Below the pieces are notes generated by a model. It had not been told where the DNA came from. It was given only the letters and a program-made list of their open reading frames with translations, and made no database searches. From the NCBI GenBank assembly GCA_045541355.1, contig JAZQIW010000018.1, positions 1-19,648 of the forward strand: 19,648 nt of DNA, given 5' to 3'. Origin of the DNA: UMGS1387 sp045541355 (GTDB taxonomy: Bacteria > Bacillota > Clostridia > Oscillospirales > CAG-382). Made by a program: the position numbers and the translations under genes. Shown here piece by piece: positions 1 to 6,377 of the stretch. Numbering within the stretch: position 1 is the first letter of the stretch; the number at the start of each line of letters is the position of its first letter.

Positions 1-1
1 A

Positions 2-247
2 GACTTTCTCGACTTTTCGGTACGAGCTGTCAATTCATTAAAACGTGCAGGACTTTTCACCGTCGGTGAAGTTGTCGATTGCATAATAAATGAGGAAATT
101 TCCAAAATCCGAAACCTCGGAAAAAAGACTGAAAACGAAATCCGCACAAGGATTCTTTCGTTTGGCTATGATAGATTGACAGAGACGGAAAAGAAACTGT
201 TTTTGCTGGATCTTGTGGAGAGGAATTGTGTGGTAGAAATAATGTGA
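2..247 (+). CDS. RNA polymerase alpha C-terminal-domain-like protein, 3' part only
   Basis: The gene enters from the left edge of the window; 81 codons and a TGA stop are visible. The visible protein begins DFLDFSVRAVNSLKRAG and continues with IRNLGKKTENEIRTRIL. These match the helix-hairpin-helix pattern of the RpoA C-terminal domain, where family members have LSVRSYNCLKRAGI and MRNLGRKSLEEI. True rpoA normally sits in a ribosomal-protein operon next to rplQ, which is absent here. About 30 residues follow the HhH core, ending in a leucine-rich stretch (ETEKKLFLLDLVERN). I therefore infer a stand-alone alpha-CTD-like protein, a type seen in Clostridia, rather than the core subunit. Its function (DNA or protein binding) is unknown. 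It is followed at once by a strong terminator and so ends its own transcription unit. Confidence 0.7.
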   Translation, partial: DFLDFSVRAVNSLKRAGLFTVGEVVDCIINEEISKIRNLGKKTENEIRTRILSFGYDRLTETEKKLFLLDLVERNCVVEIM

Positions 248-250
248 AGC

Positions 251-282
251 AGCACAGAGGTCGAGAGACTTTTGTGCTTTTT
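251..282 (+). terminator. Intrinsic terminator of the alpha-CTD-like gene
   Basis: Bases 251-262 (AGCACAGAGGTC) pair with 267-278 across a GAGA tetraloop, giving a 12-bp stem with two G-U pairs. A run of five T follows at 278-282. It starts four bases after the stop codon, so it should separate this gene from spoVT. Confidence 0.8.
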
Positions 283-388
283 GTACCAAAAATCCCCAAT
301 CACAATTTTCCCCAAAATCAGAATAAATCCCCCAAAAAGTCAAACAATAAAACCACACCAAGATTTGATTATAAAGGAGAATTTATAT

Positions 389-937
389 ATGAAAGCAACA
401 GGAATAGTAAGAAGAATAGATGACCTCGGTCGTGTTGTTATCCCAAAAGAGATAAGAAGAACCATGAGAATAAGAGAGGGCGACCCGCTTGAAATTTTCA
501 CCGACCGAGACGGCGAGGTTATTTTCAAGAAATATTCGCCGATTGGCGAGCTGCTCGGATTTGCGACACAGTATGCCGAGACGCTGTATAAAACCTGTAA
601 TCACCCTGTAATAGTGTGTGATAGAGACACGGTGGTGGCGTATGCGGGAGTGCCGAAGAAGGAATGTAATGAAAAAAAGGTTTCGCCCGATATTGAATCG
701 GTAATGGAATCAAGACAGATGTATCTTAGAAAGAATGATAGTAAAAACTTTTACGTTGTAGACGGAAATGAAAAGATAATTGTCTCTTGCGCTGTGCCCA
801 TTGTCTCGGGTGGAGATGTTATAGGTGCTGTTGTAAGTACCCAGAATGCCGATGAAAGCATGAAGGAGCCTGATGAGACAGAAATTAAACTTATGCAGAC
901 CGCAGCAACCTTTCTCGGTAAACAGATGGAAGAATAA
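389..937 (+). CDS. spoVT: Stage V sporulation protein T (AbrB-family transcription regulator)
   Basis: A 182-residue DNA-binding regulator that in endospore formers tunes sigma-G-dependent genes in the forespore. The N-terminal 50 residues (MKATGIVRRIDDLGRVVIPK onward, then TMRIREGDPLEIF) are the SpoVT/AbrB swapped-hairpin DNA-binding domain and are nearly identical to the Bacillus subtilis protein from memory. Residues about 55-182 form the GAF-like sensory half, ending AATFLGKQMEE, close to the family ending ARFLARQMEQ. Length is that of the family (about 178). The start is set by AAAGGAGA at 373-380, 8 bases before ATG, and by the conserved N-terminus; upstream in-frame starts add unrelated residues. 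It is monocistronic between two terminators. I saw no convincing sigma-G promoter in 283-388, only a weak GAATA (321-325) with an A-rich -10 candidate. Its presence implies a sporulating lineage. Confidence 0.95.
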   Translation: MKATGIVRRIDDLGRVVIPKEIRRTMRIREGDPLEIFTDRDGEVIFKKYSPIGELLGFATQYAETLYKTCNHPVIVCDRDTVVAYAGVPKKECNEKKVSPDIESVMESRQMYLRKNDSKNFYVVDGNEKIIVSCAVPIVSGGDVIGAVVSTQNADESMKEPDETEIKLMQTAATFLGKQMEE

Positions 938-948
938 ATGTGCTTTGA

Positions 949-981
949 CCGACGCAGCATTCGCTGTGTCGGTTTGCTTTT
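949..981 (+). terminator. Intrinsic terminator after spoVT
   Basis: CCGACGCAGC (949-958) pairs with GCTGTGTCGG (963-972) across the 4-base loop ATTC, with one G-U pair. The T-rich tail TTTGCTTTT follows at 973-981. It lies 12 bases after the spoVT stop. Confidence 0.88.
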
Positions 982-1006
982 ACTTGTGATTTTGTAACGG
1001 AAATTG

Positions 1007-1035
1007 TTGACAAATTAATTTTTCGGGAGTATACT
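1007..1035 (+). promoter_or_regulatory. Sigma-A-type promoter for the Wzy-like gene
   Basis: TTGACA at 1007-1012 is a perfect -35 box and TATACT at 1030-1035 a near-perfect -10 box, separated by exactly 17 bases. It lies just after the spoVT terminator and 38 bases before the TTG start of the next gene. Expected transcription start is near 1042. Confidence 0.85.
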
Positions 1036-1072
1036 AATAATTAATGATTTTTTTGTAAGGAGTGAAAAAAGC

Positions 1073-2902
1073 TTGAATATAACAAAACATCATGTTTCTT
1101 TCTCACTTCTTTCGGCGGCATTTTTGCTTTGTGTGCTTATGTCGGGCGGTCTTCATTGGCATTATTGCCTTGTTCCGCTTGTTTTGGTGACCTTGCCGCT
1201 TTGCTTTTATATAAAGAATAAAAACGGTTTGGTACCGGCGTGTGTGAGCGCAGTTTGTATAATCCTGATGTTTACGTCGCTGTTTTTCACAAAGACGGAT
1301 TTTCAGACAGGTCTTTATGAAACGGAAAAAACGATGCTGTTTTTTGCCGTACTGCTTTTGTCATTAAATATTGACGAAAAGAAAATAATGATACTTCTGA
1401 TGGCTATGGGAACATTGTTTGCATTAGTGGGTATTCTTGGATATTGCGGCGTTGTCAGCTTTTCGGAGATTGTTTTTGTTGACCGTACCTTTGTCCGGTT
1501 ACAGTCCTTTATGAAATACGCAAATACTGCGGCTTGCTTTTTGTTCGTGTCTTATTTTGCTTGCCTCAGGGTGTGTGATAATAAGAAAAGTAAATTTTTG
1601 TATCTTTGCTCCGGAGTAGTGCTTCTTTCGGGATATCTTACCTTTTCCAAAGCTTGTATACCTATGTTTCTTGTTTTGGGCACACTTCTTGTTGCCGTAA
1701 AAAAAGAGCATAGGGCCGTGTTTGCCATTCAGAATGCCGTGTGTGTTGTAATGTTTATTCCAATAATGCTTGCGGCAAAAGAAAGAATGACCTTTGCAGC
1801 ACTTGCTCTGACGGCTGTTTGTGTGGTTTTGAACGCTGTCATTCCGACCGTGTTGTCCAATAAGGGAAAGATGCTTTATAGAATGTGGTTGGTGCTTCTT
1901 TCAATGTGTGCTGTCGGCGGTGTGGCTGTGCTTGTATTAAAACCATCGCTTTTGTCATCGCTTTTCAGCCGTTCCTTGTATTCTCGGGATGCACTGAAGC
2001 TGATTAAGGAATATCCGCTTTTGGGAGTAGGCCCTTCCGGCTGGAGAGTTTTTCAGTATTCGGTGCAGTCTGCCTATTACCATGTTACATACCTGCATAA
2101 TGGGATTTTGCAGTTCGTTGTTGAAAACGGTTTGATGTTTACAGGCGTATTCGTAGCCTTGATTGTGTTGTGCATTGTAAAGGCGGTAAAGAAAAAACGA
2201 CAGGAAATTGCCGTTTCAATCCTGCTTGTATGCCTTCATTCGGTAGTGGACTTTGACTTGTCCTTCGGAAGTGTTCTCATGCTTTTCGGGATGCTTTGCG
2301 GATGCGTATGGTGCGAAACCGCTAATGGGGAAGGTAAGAACGGCAGAACAAAACAGGTGCTTTGTTCATTAATTGCCATAATCCTTTTGCTGTTTCAGAC
2401 ATCGCTGTGTGTATATATGACAGCCGAATACTTTGTAAGACAGGACTTTGAGGCGCAGGTTCTTGGCGGAAATACAAAAGAAGCGCATGATAAGCTTATA
2501 AGGCTTGAAAAACTGTGCCCGAGAGACAGCCTTGTAAAACTGAATTTTGCGGCAATATACAGTGAGCTTGGTTATGATAAAGACCTTATATTGCAAAAAA
2601 TAAAGGAAAGCTGTGAGCTTTCGCCCCATGATCCGAGCCTTCGCTTCAATTATCTCAAAATTGCTTTGGATAATGAAAATGCATATGAGCTTTGCATGGA
2701 CTATTTGAAGCTTGACAGAAAAAACGAGGCAGCCTATAAGAATGTGGAAACACTTTTGAAAAAACACCTTTCCGACGGTAGTGTTACAAATGAGGTGTAT
2801 GAAAGAATAATTTCAGATGTAGAGCTTATGCGCATTTCAAACGATGTAGAAAACAGTAATGATGTACTGAGAAGCCTCATGAAAAAGAATATAACAAAGT
2901 GA
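1073..2902 (+). CDS. O-antigen ligase / Wzy polymerase-like membrane protein with TPR-like tail
   Basis: A 609-residue polytopic membrane protein. About ten or more hydrophobic segments occupy residues 1-460. The conserved Wzy/WaaL signature lies at roughly 305-365: DALKLIKEYPLLGVGPSGW, then YLHNGILQFVVENG with His342. This family (PF04932) joins or polymerises lipid-linked glycans on the outer face of the membrane. Residues about 460-605 are hydrophilic and helical and read like TPR repeats (ELGYDKDLILQKIKESCEL, then LDNENAYELCMDYLKL), common in Gram-positive members. The start is TTG at 1073, placed 10 bases after TAAGGAG (1056-1062). The next gene starts 26 bases after the stop, so the two form an operon with the secreted dockerin protein, and surface glycan assembly is the likely theme. 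The substrate cannot be told. A ligase or glycosyltransferase role other than polymerase is possible. Confidence 0.85.
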   Translation: MNITKHHVSFSLLSAAFLLCVLMSGGLHWHYCLVPLVLVTLPLCFYIKNKNGLVPACVSAVCIILMFTSLFFTKTDFQTGLYETEKTMLFFAVLLLSLNIDEKKIMILLMAMGTLFALVGILGYCGVVSFSEIVFVDRTFVRLQSFMKYANTAACFLFVSYFACLRVCDNKKSKFLYLCSGVVLLSGYLTFSKACIPMFLVLGTLLVAVKKEHRAVFAIQNAVCVVMFIPIMLAAKERMTFAALALTAVCVVLNAVIPTVLSNKGKMLYRMWLVLLSMCAVGGVAVLVLKPSLLSSLFSRSLYSRDALKLIKEYPLLGVGPSGWRVFQYSVQSAYYHVTYLHNGILQFVVENGLMFTGVFVALIVLCIVKAVKKKRQEIAVSILLVCLHSVVDFDLSFGSVLMLFGMLCGCVWCETANGEGKNGRTKQVLCSLIAIILLLFQTSLCVYMTAEYFVRQDFEAQVLGGNTKEAHDKLIRLEKLCPRDSLVKLNFAAIYSELGYDKDLILQKIKESCELSPHDPSLRFNYLKIALDNENAYELCMDYLKLDRKNEAAYKNVETLLKKHLSDGSVTNEVYERIISDVELMRISNDVENSNDVLRSLMKKNITK

Positions 2903-2928
2903 AATATATTTTAAAGGAGAAGAAATAA

Positions 2929-5829
2929 ATGAAAATGAAACACAGCCTTAAAAGACTTGCGGCATATGCTTTGTGCTTTGCAATGCTTTTGACGGCAATG
3001 CCTTTCGGGGCAATGGCAACAGAAGAACTTGTTTACCATGAAATCATGAGAAACGGCATGATGTCATCAATGGAAGAGTATAGCCTGTCGGTTGTTGACG
3101 GCGAAAGTAAAACCCTTGATGTATTGCCAATGGAAACAGAGTACGGTATAGCTCTTAGCGCAATAGACCTTTGTGAGATAATGGGCTTTGGGTATGAGCT
3201 TGATACCGAAAATAAGGCGTTCTATATTTATGCCGAGGATTATGAAGACGTAATACTCGTACATAATGCCACAGAGTTTGCAAGCGGTGATAATGTATAT
3301 CCCTGCCTTCCGTATTTCTATTATACCAACGGCGAGCCTATGGTTGATGTAGCCTTTTTCTGTGAAATGTATAACTGCGAGTATAATTATGATTCTGCTT
3401 GTGTGAGCTTCGAGCTTGTTCCTGCGGCAAAGGAAGAGAAGGCAGAGGCGTATGTTGTGTTTGACGGCGAAAAGAAGCCTCTTTCAATTGTTCCCTTTAA
3501 GGATGAAATAGGACTTTCAACCTCTGCCGAGGATATGGCAAATGCGTTTGGAATAGATTACAGCTACGATGAAAAGAACGGTGCTGTTTTGCTGTATGAC
3601 GAAGAAAAGGGCGAGCTTGTGCTGGATATTGACCTTACACACTTCTCAAGCAAAGACGGTGAGTTTGACTGTGCACCCTTCCTTACACTTGATGATGACG
3701 GCATTCCTGTTGTGGAAATCGGCATTTTCTGTAAGCTTTTCGGTGCAGAATATGAATACGATGAAGAAACAAAGACAGTTACGGTTTACCGCCATACAAT
3801 AAAGGATGATAAAGGAACCTTTGAAGATGAAGCATCCCTCATGTCGGGCGGCACGCTTTCCGGAAAGGTCATGTCATGTGTAGGCCCCTTTGAAGAAGAT
3901 ACGGATGTAGAGCTTTATATTATGCAGGTGTTCGTGGGCAGAAACTATGATTACCTTTATGGTGAGCCCTACTATTCAAACACTTACAGAACAAAGGGAA
4001 ATGTATATAGAGTAGATACTGTTACAATTGAAGAGGGTGAGAGTGAGGCTGAATTTGATATTGATGTGTCTGATTATTATACAAGACACCCTCAGTATTA
4101 TTACTATGATGAATACCGTACCGATTACGCACTCTTCTACGTAGTTGAAGAGTTTGGTGAATACGGTTATTACGGCTCATCTTCACTTCTGAATGTTCAC
4201 CCCACACAGCTCACAACCTATATCAATGCACCCTTTAGTTTTTCGGACGATGAAACGGCTGAAATCTATGTAGGCAGAAAGCTTCCGAAGTCGGTATACG
4301 GCACCATTGAAAGAAGCAGAGAGTCTGCGGAATGCGAAGTTGAAATGGCTTTGTATTTTGTAAATATCGGTGCATCGTATGATTACGGGTATTATGGCTC
4401 AAGCGGCTCGTCTTATATAGATACATACGCAAAGATAGAAGAAAACCTCGGAACCGTAACACTTCCCGCAGGAGAAACATCTGTGGACTATCGCCTGAAC
4501 TTTAATAAATCGGGTAACTTCAGCGTCTTCTTCAAGATATATAATAGCGATAACTACGGATATGTTTATAACAATTATGGCACTAACTACGTATATCAGA
4601 TAGGTGATACTTATCGTGATATTTACTATTCCCACGCGACAAGATATAATTTCATGTCGAGCAGACAGCTTGATATCAATTTTGGAGATAGCTTTGAAGA
4701 AACAGAATTGTTTGAAAAGAACACCTCGGATTATTCGTGCGAAATAGACTCCATGGGTAGACTTACCTTTGAAGGTAATGACGTGGTGTTCACATCCACC
4801 GTGTCTATACCCTGGCTGTCCGCTTATGAATATATTTATTATGCAAGAATCGGAAACGGCATTAAAAAGATCGGCACAAGGTATTTTGATGAATGCTATA
4901 ATTTGAGATGGGCAAAGCTTGCCGACGGTGTGCAGGAAATAGGAACATATAGCTTCAGGGATTGTATAAGCCTTGAAAGAATTGAAATACCCGAAAGCGT
5001 AACCAAAATTTCTTCCACCGCTTTTGTGGGCTGTGAAAACCTTGTTATATACGGCAGTCGCGGCTCATATGCAGAGGAATATGCACTTGAAAACGGTATT
5101 CCGTTTGTCGATGTTGAAAGCGGTGCTCCAAATCCCAATCCCACACCAACTCCGACACCCGATCCCGATGAGCCGGATGAGCCGGATGAGCCCGTACAAC
5201 CTGAGGCAGTGCCCGGAAGAGTGATTCTTACTGCAGATAAAAAGACTGCAACACCCGGCTCTACCGTGACTGTTGATATCAAACTTTCGGCAAGTACAGG
5301 CTTTGCTGGTATGGCATATGATGTTGTTTTTGATAGCAGCATCCTTACGCTTACAGGTATTACAACCGATATCGGAGCAGCTTCTTGTACTCATTCTTCT
5401 GTTGATAGATACGAGAATAAGGCAAACTTCCAGTATGTTGCACTTTCCAATATAACAGGTAACGGAATCCTTGCAACCCTCACCTTTACTGTGGCAGAGG
5501 ATGCTGAGGAAGGCCTCTCGGCAATTACCGTTGTTCCGAATCTTCCCTCATGCTTCTACTATGGCGGTGCAAATGGTCAGAAGGAAATTGACCTTAGTGT
5601 TGAATCCGTCTCGGGCGGCGTTGATGTCAGATTCTATGAACCCGGTGATATTACGGGTGACGGCGTACTAAATAACCGCGATGCCGCACGCCTCATGCAG
5701 TTCCTCGCAGGCTGGGATGTAACTGTTGTAGAATCTCTCCTCGACGTAACTGGCGACGGTGTCGTCAATAACCGCGATGCCGCTCGTATTATGCAGTACC
5801 TCGCAGGTTGGAATGTGGAATTGCATTAA
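2929..5829 (+). CDS. Secreted multidomain protein with cohesin-like and dockerin modules
   Basis: A 966-residue exported protein. Residues 1-31 are a signal peptide (KRLAAYALCFAMLLTAMPF, cleavage likely after AMA). Two copper-amine-oxidase-N-like stalk domains follow (about 50-160 and 175-295). Residues about 300-635 are beta-rich and strikingly rich in tyrosine (YYYYDEY, GYYGSS repeats). Residues about 640-725 are BspA-type leucine-rich repeats (IPESVTKISSTAFVGCENL). A Pro/Asp/Glu linker runs from 734 to about 760. Residues about 763-900 resemble a cohesin (TPGSTVTVDIKLS, GILATLTFTV). A type I dockerin ends the protein, with two calcium loops, DITGDGVLNNRD (907-918) and DVTGDGVVNNRD (939-950). 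No catalytic domain or sortase motif is visible, so it looks like a structural or adaptor surface protein. AAAGGAG at 2913-2919 fixes the start. Whether the cohesin binds a dockerin is inference. Confidence 0.82.
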   Translation: MKMKHSLKRLAAYALCFAMLLTAMPFGAMATEELVYHEIMRNGMMSSMEEYSLSVVDGESKTLDVLPMETEYGIALSAIDLCEIMGFGYELDTENKAFYIYAEDYEDVILVHNATEFASGDNVYPCLPYFYYTNGEPMVDVAFFCEMYNCEYNYDSACVSFELVPAAKEEKAEAYVVFDGEKKPLSIVPFKDEIGLSTSAEDMANAFGIDYSYDEKNGAVLLYDEEKGELVLDIDLTHFSSKDGEFDCAPFLTLDDDGIPVVEIGIFCKLFGAEYEYDEETKTVTVYRHTIKDDKGTFEDEASLMSGGTLSGKVMSCVGPFEEDTDVELYIMQVFVGRNYDYLYGEPYYSNTYRTKGNVYRVDTVTIEEGESEAEFDIDVSDYYTRHPQYYYYDEYRTDYALFYVVEEFGEYGYYGSSSLLNVHPTQLTTYINAPFSFSDDETAEIYVGRKLPKSVYGTIERSRESAECEVEMALYFVNIGASYDYGYYGSSGSSYIDTYAKIEENLGTVTLPAGETSVDYRLNFNKSGNFSVFFKIYNSDNYGYVYNNYGTNYVYQIGDTYRDIYYSHATRYNFMSSRQLDINFGDSFEETELFEKNTSDYSCEIDSMGRLTFEGNDVVFTSTVSIPWLSAYEYIYYARIGNGIKKIGTRYFDECYNLRWAKLADGVQEIGTYSFRDCISLERIEIPESVTKISSTAFVGCENLVIYGSRGSYAEEYALENGIPFVDVESGAPNPNPTPTPTPDPDEPDEPDEPVQPEAVPGRVILTADKKTATPGSTVTVDIKLSASTGFAGMAYDVVFDSSILTLTGITTDIGAASCTHSSVDRYENKANFQYVALSNITGNGILATLTFTVAEDAEEGLSAITVVPNLPSCFYYGGANGQKEIDLSVESVSGGVDVRFYEPGDITGDGVLNNRDAARLMQFLAGWDVTVVESLLDVTGDGVVNNRDAARIMQYLAGWNVELH
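5167..5193 (+). repeat. 9-bp tandem repeat in the linker of the dockerin protein
   Basis: GATGAGCCG occurs three times in a row; the last copy ends in C instead of G. It encodes DEPDEPDEP in the flexible linker between the leucine-rich repeats and the cohesin-like domain. Such in-frame repeats can change linker length by slippage. Confidence 0.9.
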
Positions 5830-5944
5830 AGTTACAAACAGCAAGTATTTTTCGCTTTCTTGAAAGAAAGCTCGCAAAGAACTTTCATCATGTGAACATT
5901 TCTTTGAAAAACTATATTAAAACGCAATATTCTCGATTAAAACG

Positions 5945-5979
5945 ATGCCCGACCGCCATAAATCCAAGCGGTCGGGCAT
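5945..5979. other. 12-bp hairpin with CATAAATCCAA loop (element copy 1)
   Basis: ATGCCCGACCGC (5945-5956) and GCGGTCGGGCAT (5968-5979) pair perfectly around the 11-base loop CATAAATCCAA. The same loop and the same loop-proximal GACCGC/GCGGTC stem occur at 19020-19046 and 19179-19205. There the stem base is TT/AA instead of CCC/GGG, so both arms changed together. It could also act as a terminator for the dockerin gene, though the tail (TCAATTATCC) is poor in T. Confidence 0.85.
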
Positions 5980-6034
5980 TCAATTATCCAAAATTAGCAC
6001 CCACCCAAACGGTAGGAGATAAGCCACCACGGCG

Positions 6035-6197
6035 AAAGAGGGAGAATCAGCGGAGCGTCGGGGAGCAGTAATATAAAGTAACTTCCATCCCTGATTTTGA
6101 CGAACCGATGATAAAACCTCTAAAACCGCCTGTGTCAAAATCAGCAATTAAAAAAGACAAAATTCCCCCGACCGAGCCACTCCCTCTTTTTGAGTGG
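6035..6197. other. Conserved folded core of the element, copy 1
   Basis: AAAGAGGGAG (6035-6044) is complementary to CTCCCTCTTT (6180-6189), and inside it GTCGGGG (6057-6063) is complementary to CCCCGAC (6166-6172). Inside that, CTGATTTTGAC (6091-6101) pairs with GTCAAAATCAG (6134-6144). The nesting is consistent with one long arm. A competing local hairpin, CCACTC (6177-6182) with GAGTGG (6192-6197), uses part of the same 3' strand, so two alternative folds are possible. The same pieces sit in the same order at 19262-19424. Strand and transcription are unknown. Confidence 0.7.
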
Positions 6198-6205
6198 AGC
6201 GCCTT

Positions 6206-6334
6206 TACTTAATTTCCCAAATCTTTGATTTGGTTGAAATTTAGTACGCCCGATGGTGTGAGTACTTTCGGGGCGGGCCGAAAGTAACTCGGCACCGCAG
6301 AGCCGAAACACTCCTTCCGGACAAAATGTAACTT
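6206..6334. repeat. 3' hairpin series and tail of element copy 1
   Basis: Three hairpins follow one another. The first, 6206-6246, has TACT and AGTA at its base, then AATTTC/GAAATT and CCAAATC/GATTTGG. The second, 6263-6286, pairs TACTTTCGG with CCGAAAGTA. The third, 6289-6306, pairs TCGGC with GCCGA around ACCGCAGA. The tail CACTCC, then CAAAATGTAACTT, matches the tail that follows two equivalent hairpins in copy 2. Confidence 0.7.
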
Positions 6335-6377
6335 AAAAAAGAAAGAAAAAGAAAAAAAGAAAGAAAAAAAGAAAAAG

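Larger units (their letters stand above)
5830..6377. repeat. Intergenic structured repeat element, copy 1
   Basis: This 548-bp gap holds no convincing gene. It is homologous in order and sequence to 18902-19607. The shared parts, left to right, are: a left end with GTTACAAA and the hairpin GCTTTCTTGAAAGAAAGC (5854-5871); a diverged stretch; the 12-bp hairpin 5945-5979 with loop CATAAATCCAA; a conserved core (about 5994-6200) with a nested long-range stem; a hairpin region (6206-6306); and a tail with CAAAATGTAACTTAAAAAAG (6322-6341) running into an A/G-only tract that reaches the recD2 start codon. AAGTTACA (5829-5836) and TGTAACTT (6327-6334) form 8-bp inverted ends. The family is not one I recognise; a miniature mobile element or a structured RNA are both possible. 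Confidence 0.85.

Noticed and set aside
5854..5871. Hairpin GCTTTCTT/AAGAAAGC as an intrinsic terminator of the dockerin gene
   Set aside because: The T-run lies before the stem, not after it, on the + strand; the same holds for the copy after argS. It may still affect transcript ends, but the sequence does not show a standard terminator.
5808..6071. Open frame of 87 codons over the end of the dockerin gene and element copy 1
   Set aside because: Its end (RRKRENQRSVGEQ) resembles the end of a frame at 19020-19298, but that follows from DNA repeat identity. It overlaps a real gene, has no ribosome binding site and runs through hairpin stems.
6097..6125. TTGACG inside the element core as a -35 box for recD2
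   Set aside because: The base pairs are part of the conserved stem, and the -10 position (TCTAAA in copy 1, TCGAAA in copy 2) is poor and not conserved.
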